DNA from: Mesotaenium endlicherianum
Lineage: Eukaryota; Streptophyta; Zygnematophyceae; Zygnematales; Mesotaeniaceae
Assembly (NCBI GenBank): GCA_009602735.1
Contig: WELA01005080.1
Location: 98,877-122,607, forward strand
Reading direction: 5' to 3'
DNA: 23,731 nucleotides
Shown here one piece after another: positions 1-8,608 of this stretch. A model generated the notes under the pieces. The model was not told the DNA's origin. It did not search any database and saw only the letters and a program-made list of their open reading frames with translations. The position numbers and the translations under genes are program-made. Numbering within the stretch: the first letter of the stretch is position 1; every line of letters begins with the position of its first letter.

Positions 1-11
1 GGGGGGGGTAT

Positions 12-1230
12 ATGTCCGTGTGTGTATCTGTTACATGTGTGTTTGAAAGTGAGCGTGCGTGTGCGTGCGAGTGTGTGTGTCTGTGCCCACGCCTGTGTGC
101 GCACGTTAGCGCGCCCTTAGAATGTTGGCGTGCAATGCTTCTTCTCCAACGACTTCAGTATGCATACGCCCCGTTCACACGCAGCGCAATCACAAGAGAG
201 CAACCCGATGCTTCCGAGGAGCAGACAGGTGGAAGGCCACAAGAGCAAGGCTCAAGCGGCGCATCTGAGGCCTCCCAGCCCAGAGGAGACGCAGCCACCC
301 GGCTGCCTGCCACCTTGCCCCATCCGCCAGTGCTCATCATCAACTCTGCGGGCAGGCGGGGGGCACGGCTCAGCACGCATGCAGGCACGCAAACTTGGCC
401 ACCTGTACACCCTTGAGATTGTTTGAGATGATGTTTCCCCCATCCCTCCCCCACCCCCCTTACTGAGCCCCCCCCTCACCGAGGCCACCCCCGTTACTGA
501 GGCCCCCCCTTACTGAGGGCCCCCCCCTTACTGAGGCCTCCCCCCTTAGTGAGGAGGAGGCAGCTCTGAGGGGTGGCCGCGGCTCTGAGGAGTGCAGAAT
601 GGCTCTTGGGGGGGACAGGGGCCCTACCAAGAAGGAATGCAGGGCACCCTCCAGGCGATCCAGCAGGGCCCCGCGCGCCTGGTTGCACGCCGCCATCTCC
701 TGCGCTGATGCTCACCACCACCCCACGCCAGCCCGTCATTGCTCCTACCATGACTTACACGCACACGCACACGCACACACACACAGGCGCAAGCACGCAC
801 AGGCACAGGCACAGGCAGGCACACGCACACGCACACAGCTGTTCTCTGCAGTGATGCTACTCCCCCCAGCCCACTCAACCAGCAAGTCACAGATCGGCAG
901 TGTCTCTAGCCTTGGGGCATGCACGCGCAGGAAGCCACGCAGGCACACACGAGTACACACAAACACATAGAGAGAGAGAGAGAGCGAGAGACGCAGGGGC
1001 ATGCGGGCACGCGGGCACGCACGCGAGCAGACACGCCCGCGCACCCAAGCACAGAGACACACAAAGGCACTTGCATCCCCTCAGAAAGCACCCCCCTGGC
1101 AAAGCAGGCGCGACGTACACGCACGCTGGCACATGCATGTCAGGAGTGCGTGCCAGAGTGTGTGCATATGCGCGCACGTGTGCGCGTGCGTGCATGAGAG
1201 ACATGTGCCCTAGTATCATTTGCTTCCACT
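12..1230. repeat. CA/TG-rich simple-sequence region
   Basis: This stretch is mostly degenerate alternating purine-pyrimidine DNA. It is TG-rich at about 20-110, CA-rich at 753-838, has a GA run at 969-992, and is mixed CA/GCAC at 993-1200. Open frames exist on both strands, but they encode only Cys/Val/Arg or His/Thr/Ala low-complexity peptides expected from CA/TG repeats. I see no gene. Alternating CA/CG tracts of this kind can adopt Z-DNA, which is general knowledge and not something the sequence proves. Confidence 0.8.
454..556. repeat. 16-18 bp C-rich minisatellite, six units
   Basis: The core TTACTGAG, or a one- or two-base variant, starts at 460, 476, 494, 510, 528 and 546. The spacings are 16, 18, 16, 18 and 18 bp, and each core is separated by runs of C. 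Unit 2 reads TCACCGAG and unit 6 reads TTAGTGAG. On the minus strand the array translates as a Gly-rich LSKGG-like repeat, but it has no other coding signal. Confidence 0.85.
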
Positions 1231-1764
1231 CCCCCCCCCTCTCTCTAAAGCACAAGTCCCAAGCTTCCCGCAGAGGCAGGTTGGGTCTTTTTCCTGAAAG
1301 CTGGGGACGAAGGGGGGGGGGAGGGGGGGAAGAAGAGAGGAGAAAGACAGGTGAGACTCTGGCGTGCTCAAATTTTCCAATAGATTTCTATAGATATCAA
1401 TAGCCCCAAAGTTGCAGAAGAGACAGGAGAGCGTCACACGGGTAGATAATTTGAGGGTTACGAGTGTCAGGAGGGCCAGGGCCCGCCTGGGGGGGAAAGA
1501 AGGGGGAGGGGAGAGCCAGGGGGGCGGAGCTTACCCACGAGAGGGACAGCTGGCAGGAGCAGAGGCTCGTGCGCAAGCCACAGGGCGTCCCACGCCTCCT
1601 GCAGCCTCTGCCACTTGTTGCAACGGGGGCGCGCGGCAACCCGCACATTCAAAAGAAAAAAACAAAGATCGAGACACAGGCAGACTCCCCCCGTCAACCA
1701 TCATGGCTAGGGAGTGTGGCCCCCCCGCCAGCTTGGACACGCAGGCTAGCACCGAAACGTAGTA
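1231..1764. other. Intergenic, no gene recognised
   Basis: The region contains a long interrupted G run at about 1311-1330 and purine-rich GGGGGAAAGAAGGGGGAGGGG-type DNA at 1490-1525, which is potential G-quadruplex or triplex-forming sequence. Short open frames are present on both strands, but none shows a recognisable domain or gene-like composition. Confidence 0.5.
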
Positions 1765-2222
1765 ACGCCTAAACCCTAAACCTAGTTCTCAAGTCCAAAC
1801 AAAGCCAAAACCCCCCACCCAAACCCCGCATCCTAAACCCTAAGCCACAAGCCCCACAGCCTAAACTCAGACTCAAACTCGGCCTAAAGCAGCAGATGTA
1901 CGAGATAAAGCTAAGGCATGCCCGGAGCTCGCGGTACCCAAAGCCCTTTTAAGCCCTAGCCCCTCTCGCATCGCAAACCCTGAGGGGGCCCCTGCCCGGA
2001 AGCTTTGCACCCTGCCACGAAGTAAGTTGACCGAGCGTGCACGCCGACGCGGGAGGGGCACGGAAACAGCAACGGACGGGAGCAGCGGCGCCCCAGCAAG
2101 CGCAGAGCCCTGCGCCACTTGCATCGGCAGCGTGCACCTCGCAACAGAAAACCAAAATCCTAAAGACAGACCCTAACGCCTAAATCCTAACCTTAAAACC
2201 TACTCCTGAGCCCTAACCCCGG
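1765..2222 (-). repeat. Degenerate telomere-like repeats, CCCTAAA orientation
   Basis: CCTAAACCCTAAACC lies at 1768-1782 and CCTAAACCCTAAG at 1832-1844. Further CCTAAA/CCCTAAC variants lie at 1860-1890 and 2157-2218. The plant-type telomere repeat is TTTAGGG, so the G-rich strand is the minus strand here. Copies are scattered and diverged rather than a clean array, which fits interstitial or old subtelomeric DNA. Confidence 0.7.
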
Positions 2223-2317
2223 ATCTCAGAAAGTCCTAGGCCCTCGCTTAGCACAACCTCGGGAGCGCACACTCCAGCAGTGCGCGCGGGATCTGCTTCG
2301 AAGGGTCTCGGAGCGAG

Positions 2318-2336
2318 AGTTAGGGTTAGAGTTTGG
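2318..2336 (+). repeat. Telomere-like repeat, TTAGGG orientation
   Basis: GAGTTAGGGTTAGAGTTTGG lies on the plus strand, so its orientation is opposite to the CCCTAAA block that ends about 100 bp upstream. Confidence 0.6.
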
Positions 2337-2454
2337 AATGTGAGAGCGAGGGCAGATCTCAAAGATTCATATTCGCATTTTTGTCTTAAGAAGGGTTGCC
2401 TGCACTTGTGTGTGCTGGCGTGCAAAGTTGCAGGCGTGCAGAGGCGTGGGTGCA

Positions 2455-2560
2455 GGTGCAGGGTGAGCATGGGTGTGGGTGAGTGTGGGTGTGGGCATGG
2501 GCGTGGGCGTGGATGTAGGTGTGGTTTTGGGTGTGGGTGCGGCCACGGGCGAGTGTCTGT
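2455..2560 (+). repeat. G-rich GGTGTG/GGGCGTG hexamer-like tract
   Basis: A run of about 100 bp made of GGTGTGGGTGAGTG, GGGCATGGGCGTGG and related words, with G doublets or triplets every 5-7 bases. It could form a G-quadruplex. It resembles either a decayed telomere-like array or a simple GT-rich minisatellite. The minus-strand frame across it encodes His/Pro repeats only. Confidence 0.65.
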
Positions 2561-2736
2561 GTCTGGAGGTTTTTGACAGGTGGAGTCTGACCTGGCAAGC
2601 GACAGCCTGGCCCTCGTACAGGTCCAGCAGGCTGGTGACATGTGTCGCTCCGCCGGCGACCTCCAGGAGCAGGTTGGCCTCCTTGGCATTTCGGATCCTG
2701 TCAGATGCGCGCAGCCCTTTTGAGGTTTCAGAAATT

Positions 2737-2990
2737 GGGGTTTAGAATGCAAATTTAGGGTTTGGGGACGGTGAAAGATGGGTCGACTTTCTGAAGAGGA
2801 GATGCGCCAGCTGGCAGAAGGACATCACCACCACCAGACCCAGGGTTTTTCTTTTTCCTGAGGCAAGAGAGGAAAAGGGACACCAAAATGGTCCAAAGAA
2901 GAGAATTTAGTACTACATACCCTGAACCCTAACCCTAAGTCTGAACCCTAGCTTTTTGCCTGACATTTAAACCCTCGCCCTGAACCTGCC
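2737..2990. repeat. Telomere-like motifs, both orientations
   Basis: TTTAGGGTTTGGGG lies at 2753-2766 (plus orientation). Between 2919 and 2990 there are CCCTGAACCCTAACCCTAAG-like copies in the minus orientation. Together with the blocks at 1765-2222 and 2318 this gives two strand switches within 1.2 kb. Confidence 0.65.
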
Positions 2991-4390
2991 AGCTCCGCAC
3001 CTCCCCCTGCGTACAGACAGGGCCAACCAGCAGGCCTGCTGAGTTACTGACACTATTCTTCCTCGTGCTGAATTCATGCAGTCACACTTCGGCTCAAGGA
3101 AATCAGCATATGTGTTTGCAACTGTACATAGACAGGAAGCGCCTTCGGTTCATCGGCAGTGGCATGAACACAACACATCAATGCTACGGCTGAGTGAAGC
3201 AATTGAGGGACAAAATGTTGGAGGCGTATTCTTTGGCGATGGTCCCATAGCGGCGACCCTCTTTGTTGCTATCGTCCTCCCGCGTCAAGAGGTAAAGGCC
3301 AAAGACATACTCTTCGATATTAATGGCCACGCGGGCCCGTTAAAGCAATTAAGCCTCAGCTGCTTGACATCAGATTTGAATTCCCCCTCATTTTGACAAG
3401 GCTCCTGCTTCCAGCAGATTCCTGTGAAACTCGACGATGACGGAGTCGGCGGATGATAACGCACGTACCTTCGGACAATGAAGTCAAGAGGGACCGTAAG
3501 AGCGGACATTATTTCCGAGCTGGAATGCTGGGCCGCATGGCTTCCACTTGCACTTCGGGCGACCATCTCACTTGCCATCTGTCCCCAATGAAAGCTTGCC
3601 GTCCGCAAAGAGAGAACTAGCAGAGAAGTATACGCTATAGGTGCGCGATGCGCTATAGGCATACGTTCCTGAGGCTGCACGGAAAAATCTTATAGCTTGT
3701 ATGCAGAGGTATGGTCGGTTTCCGACATCCGGTATGCAAACAAACCCTAGCGAAGCCTCTGTGAGATGAGTGTGGACCAGGCAAGCAGGTACGCCCTCGG
3801 TGCCTGCACGCTAGCTAGGATTTCTCAATTATAAGCTGCTCGCCCCATGCAGGCTCGCCCAATGGCTCTTAACAGCTCGCAATGTACCAATTGAGCTGCT
3901 CCGGACCGGAGCTGCATGTGTGGCCCCGCATGCCCTGTTCGACACCTCGATGAGGGCCTCTTTGAGCAGAGGTGGCGTCACGAAGCGACTTCCAAGTCCG
4001 GGGATGCCATTGTGACCAGAGTTGACTTGCGCTGTCGAAGGCCAGGAGGGTGCAGGAAGCAGCAGGAAGGGGTCCCCGTGACGTCTGAGACCGTCGGGTC
4101 CCACAAATTTATGCAATGCAGTTTTATGAGCAGGTGCAAGCAGCTATCCTCTTGCATGCCTGCCCTGCGGAAGCACGCAGAAGCTCGCAGAAGCGTTTTC
4201 TTGAGGTCCCAACATGCCAATCTGTTTTCGAGGGTGCTTATTGGAAGATGAGAGGGTTTCTCGAGGTGCAGCGAAGCACTTCCTTTCACCAGCGATTTTT
4301 TTGAGGAATGGTGGCAAGTGATGCGTTAAAGCTTGAAATGCATGTTTGTTACTGATAGACTGATGCGTAAGTCATCTCAACGACACTCTC
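2991..4390. other. Intergenic, upstream of the homeobox gene
   Basis: No gene is recognised. A minus-strand open frame at 3285-3680 (131 codons) and a plus-strand frame at 3076-3396 (106 codons) overlap each other. They show no domain, no start context or splice structure that I can support, and no coding-like composition. Both may be chance frames or remnants of a mobile element. Confidence 0.45.
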
Positions 4391-4397
4391 TGGGTAG

Positions 4398-4404
4398 TAT
4401 ATAA
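4398..4404 (+). promoter_or_regulatory. Candidate TATA box of the homeobox gene
   Basis: TATATAA lies 56 bp upstream of the proposed start codon at 4460. That spacing leaves room for a transcription start near 4430 and a short leader of about 30 bases. The motif is common in AT-rich DNA, so the placement is the main support. Confidence 0.5.
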
Positions 4405-4459
4405 TGAGTGGTAATCTTCTTCTCAGCTATAGTGAGTCACACGACTACCATCGTCTAAA

Positions 4460-7400
4460 ATGGAGGATGCTGTCTTTGACTTAGAAGCACTCGCAGCTTT
4501 TCCATTTTCACAAGGACATGACGTTTCAAGACTACTGTGCCACGAGATTATCAAGCAATCTCCTCCCCTCAGTCTCCCATATCAGCTCTGTAGTCCTCTG
4601 GCCATCGTGAACTCTTTCAATAATGCCTCAGACGTTTTCCAAGACTCGTTTGGTCTTGCACTGTCAATCCCATACTCCCCAGCACCAGATTGGGGCGATC
4701 ATGATGACGATGACCTAGTAGCTCGGAGCAGCTGGGGGTCAGTCTGTAGCGAAAGTGAATGTGAGTCCTGTCCAGGTACTAGTGGAAGTCGGCTTGTACA
4801 CCCTACAGACGGCAAGCCTACGCATGCTGCAGTTGAGAAAGACATTCAGCAAACCCTGAGGAATACGGAATTTGTTACTGGCGAAGGTCCAGTCGAGGAC
4901 CACTTTAGAGAGGCATTGCCTCAAGTGCCTCCTGAGGAACACCAGCACTCAAAGCCGGCACATGATATTCCAAGCTCAGCCCCGAAGTCTTTTCAAGGAC
5001 CACAGGCCGTTGACAAACGAGCACGTAGCGGATCAACTGAGGTGCTCACAAAGCCACAGGCAAGTGAGAGAAAGAAGAAGCAAAAGGACAGAGGAGAAGG
5101 AGTTGGGCGAATGAGGGGAACAACAGTCACTCTTGACCCCGTCATCCTCAAAGCGGTCAATTCCCTGCTGGCGTCAATGGACCAACCTTTCATTTCCAAT
5201 GTAGGACGCGACACATTTTTGTGGACATTGTGATGTATGTAGAAGTATGGCTTAAATGCTTATTAAGTTTAAAAAGAAGGAGCATATTTTACCTCTTGTT
5301 GCTCACAGTCGAAAAAATTCATGCAGGTTGTCTTTCAATTGCGCATGCAATGACGCTCATTAAGCACCAAATACATGCATGGAGTGAGTACTTTCTGGAT
5401 GATTATTCCTGGTTGCAGGGAGGAGATTCTGGGGAAAACACTTAAGATGTTGATTTGAATACAGGAAGGGAGGGAATGCATTAACTTTGGTACTTGAGAT
5501 CCTTCTTCACATGATAGAAGGCTCATCTTTACTTATTGAAAGCCTGTGTTGTGGTGACTCTTGCAGTTTGCAGACCAAGGAGAAGCAGCAAGAGTCGTCC
5601 CGTTGAAACAAGAGCAGGGTGTTGGAAGGGGGAAAGAGAAGGATATCGATGATGCTAATGATGGCGATGAAGCATCCTCCGCCTCACTTTCTCCTTTCCC
5701 ACCTTCCTCCAATAAGATTAGGAACACTCTCCTACCTACCTCCAATGACACCAACAACACTGACAACACTCGGTATGATGAGAAGGTAAGGATCAGACAT
5801 CTTGTATTTTCACTATTTACTTCAAGAATAAGGTGTCATGGCTTTGACATCTTTGCTACATTCTTGGCATCATGGCAGAGTGCTTTGCCTACCATGCCTA
5901 AGGATGGCAAAGACAAGTCTTAAGGGCTTCTTGTAGTTCATGCTTGGACCTCTTCTTGGACTATGAACTGCGCACTTCTTGCACAAAGAGACTTACAACC
6001 ACCGCACTTGTCGAATTGCACCCTGGGACAAGGAATTGGACTTAGTCAGGGATTTCTTTTATAGTTTTCTTTCATTGTTTTTTTGCACTCGTCATGCAGC
6101 AGCAAGTGGAGAATCTCCTGAAGGAGCTAAAAGCCAGCCTACAAGAGCAGCAGAAGAAACTCTCAGACACTCTCGAGCACTACTCTGCCATTGGCGTGCT
6201 TCCGGCGGGTAACGAGCTTTCGCTGGTATCTTCATTTATTATTTACCTCCTCCCCATCTGTTGTTTCATCAGTTACTGTTTCACTTTTGCAGTTGACATG
6301 CACAATCTCATCCCATCCGACTTCTGAGCACCCTGCTGCTGATAGACAGTATCTGCACGTGCACACCTTATGACCACTTTATGACCTCTTTGTGTATACA
6401 TGTATATAAATATAACATATACATATAATGTATATAGTATAATATAATGTATATAGTATAATGTATACAGTATATATATGTACATATATGTATATGTATA
6501 TGTATATATATCTATCTCTTGTTTCTCTATCAAAAGACCTTGTTGAGATATCACATCATATCGGCGGAGATAATCTGACATTGCGCCTATAAGTTGCCTC
6601 TCCCTGAATAGAGCAAGTGCAAGGTTCTCTTTCCGCGCATACTGATGTAGTCCACATAGCCTACATTGACACTGGCCTTTCCCTGGATAGCGCAAGAGCA
6701 GGATTCTTTGCGTGCATACTGAACAGTCCATATAGCCTACCTTGATGCTTGACATTGAGTAATGTTTGGGTAATGTTTGTGGCATGTGCTGGCAGCTGAA
6801 CCAAGAAACGAGTTCTCACTTGTACAGCATATACTTGAGAGCGGAAACTCATGCCCACGCGCTTCTAGGAAATCAAGTACCCAGGGCGCCAACTCAAGAA
6901 GAGGAAGAGGAAGAGGAAGAAACAGGTTTGCGCGACTCTGAGGCACATGATGATAAGCCCTTGCATGACGGCAACATTGGCAGACCGTCTGCCAGTAGGA
7001 GGGGCGGCAATGCCTGCAAAACTGAAACTGACGCCCGCGAGATACTGGAAAATCAAGTACCAAAAGTGGCTAAAGTGGCAACTCAGCAGGAAGAAGAAGG
7101 AGAAGAAGAAGACTTTTGCGACGACACCGAGGCGCATGAGAAGCTCTTGCACGACGCCAACATCGGCAGACCTAGACGTTCTGGAAGTCGGAGTGGCGAC
7201 GACGCCGGCCTCAACAATAATGACACCAAGCAGGTAACCAAGGCGGGTGCCGCCGCCGCAGCCGACAGGCAGAGGAGCGGCAGCCGTGGCAGGCGGGGAA
7301 GGAAGCTGAAAGTGCGCGTCACAAGGAGACAGCAAGGCATGTCTGGCGCCAGGGGCCAGCTGCCCCAAGCAGCGGCGGCTCACATGCTTGCCTGGCTGCG

Positions 7401-8608
7401 GGACCACTGGAACGATCCGTATGTTTCTGCGCACCTCCTTCTCTCCTCCTCTTTGAAAAGCATCTGCTGGCTGCTCACTGGCTAGCTTCTGCTCATTTTT
7501 CATTCGCTCCTGCAGCCAGCTCCGTTCGCATACCCTTCAGGCTCTTTCCTGATTCTGTCTGCTGACTGTTTTCCTAGTCCTGCTCTAGACTCTCGGCCGT
7601 CAACTGGTACCCCATCATTGACAGGTGTCTGTCCCCCTGTCCCCCTGTCCCCCCGTCCCCCTTGCTGCATCCAGCCAAAACCCTCCCCCAAGGCCTTTTT
7701 GCACAGGCGCGGCCGAGCGGCACCGCAGTTTGAGGCAGCCGGAGCATGTAGTGGAACAGTACGAGCTTCTAGACTCTAGGTCGTGGCTTACGCGCGCTGT
7801 GGTGCTGCCACCTGTACTTAGCACTGCTCAGCGAGGACGGTGTTGGTACGGGCCAGCTGGCGAGGAACAAGAGCGCGCACCGCTACGCCCCCGAGCACCC
7901 GCCTGTGGTGTCCTTTAGGGTTTTGTGTACGCGCTTCCACGCTGTTTGACATGCTGATGCTTGCTGCTGTCCACAACTTGGAAGTGAGTGCTGCTCCAAG
8001 TGCTCCAAGGGCAGGCAGACGGCAGAGGGCAGAGGGCAGAGGTGTCCCGACTTTTGATCGCGCTCCACAAAGACTTCTGCTGTCCAATTCATGCGTGAAG
8101 TGAACTTCGGTACTGCTTGAATGAGGCTTGAGCTTTGAACAGGAGCAGACGATGACGCCGGCTGAAGACCCGGCTGGCGGCCCGGCTGAGAGCCGCCTGG
8201 TTTTCTCAATATTGTCATTATGAGTGGGGTTCATAACCCTTGAGGACGTTTGTAAGTTCGTTGACGACTGTCAACGTCAACGTGTGCTGCTGTTGCCAAC
8301 GTGTGTGAGGACAGGAAACCGACGAGGGAGCAGAAGCTTCAGATGGTGGCAACGTGCGGCATTGAGATGAAGCAAGTCAACGACTGGTTTGTGAACGCGC
8401 GCGCTCGCATATGGAAACCTATTGTACGTATTTGAACATTTCTGCTGCAGGCTGGTAAAACTCGCTGGAAATACCGTGCCTCGCTTGCGGCTATCTTTGA
8501 ACTCTCACCTTACTTCTGGTTGCCAGTTCTCGCTTGAAGCTGCATGCTCTTGTTGAAATGCATGCATAGGTCCACGAGTTTGAATTTGTGCCAATCCCGC
8601 CATTCTGA
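4460..8608 (+). CDS. TALE-class (BELL-like) homeodomain protein, six exons
   Basis: A predicted nuclear DNA-binding transcription factor of about 618 residues. The exons I propose are 4460-5200, 5567-5785, 6100-6225, 6796-7418, 8315-8423 and 8570-8608. All introns are GT-AG and the phases agree. Residues 1-247 hold an acidic patch (77-85) and a Lys/Arg-rich stretch (203-219) that may be a nuclear signal. Residues 321-362 form a short coiled coil. Residues 378-495 are a tandem duplication with Glu runs. Residues 520-541 are very basic. Residues 544-606 form a 63-residue homeodomain whose helix 3 contains WFVNAR at 594-599, followed by WKPI as in plant BELL proteins. The family's PYP loop reads PKP. 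A canonical BELL/POX domain is not evident, although exons 3-4 could be a very diverged one. The homeodomain is split between exons 4 and 5. Exon 6 is the least certain: retaining intron 5 would end the protein five codons after WKP, at a stop at 8433-8435. TALE membership is secure; BELL versus another subgroup is inference. Confidence 0.82.
6391..6512. repeat. TA-rich microsatellite in intron 3 of the homeobox gene
   Basis: Imperfect TATATA/TGTATA repeats of about 120 bp in the middle of intron 3. The minus-strand open frame over it encodes only Tyr/Ile/Thr repeats and is not a gene. Confidence 0.85.
6596..6749. repeat. Diverged 78-79 bp tandem duplication in intron 3
   Basis: Unit 1 starts with TCCCTGAATAG at 6601 and unit 2 with TCCCTGGATAG at 6680. 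Both continue through GCATACTGA and end in ATAGCCTAC at about 6656 and 6733. The copies differ at many sites, so the duplication is old. It ends about 45 bp before the acceptor of exon 4. Confidence 0.75.
6842..7195 (+). repeat. In-frame tandem duplication inside homeobox exon 4
   Basis: Unit 1 (residues about 378-436) and unit 2 (about 439-495) share, in order, an ET.A motif, NQVP, an acidic Glu-rich run, EAH, LHD and NIGRP followed by an Arg/Ser-rich tail. At the DNA level AATCAAGTAC occurs at 6871 and exactly 180 bp later at 7051. The later motifs are shifted by 6-9 bp because the Glu run differs in length. Both copies stay open in the homeodomain frame. Confidence 0.85.
7625..7665. repeat. 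TGTCCCCC short tandem repeat in intron 4
   Basis: Four imperfect copies of TGTCCCCC occur in a row within intron 4 of the homeobox gene. The same intron also holds a triplicated GCAGAGG word near 8021-8041. Confidence 0.7.

Noticed and set aside
454..556. Regularly spaced repeat that could be mistaken for a CRISPR array
   Set aside because: Units are only 8-18 bp, spacers are runs of C, and the locus is eukaryotic.
3838..3911. Minus-strand tRNA-like sequence with a box-A-like AGCTCAATTGG
   Set aside because: The anticodon arm does not pair, the T-loop lacks GGTTCGA, and the acceptor ends do not match. At most it is a tRNA-derived relic; a tRNAscan-SE run would decide.
6208..6213. Alternative donor GTAACG for homeobox exon 3
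   Set aside because: Using it makes exon 4 enter in the wrong frame and hit a stop before the homeodomain. The GTATCT donor at 6226 keeps the frame open.
6273..6785. 170-codon minus-strand frame in intron 3 of the homeobox gene
   Set aside because: Half of it is Tyr/Ile repeat from the TA microsatellite, and the rest is the 78-79 bp duplication. It is not a gene.
8424..8450. A 27 bp intron joining exon 5 to an AGKTRWKYR-like frame at 8451
   Set aside because: An intron of 27 bp is too short for normal plant splicing, and the resulting tail is hydrophobic and unlike BELL proteins.
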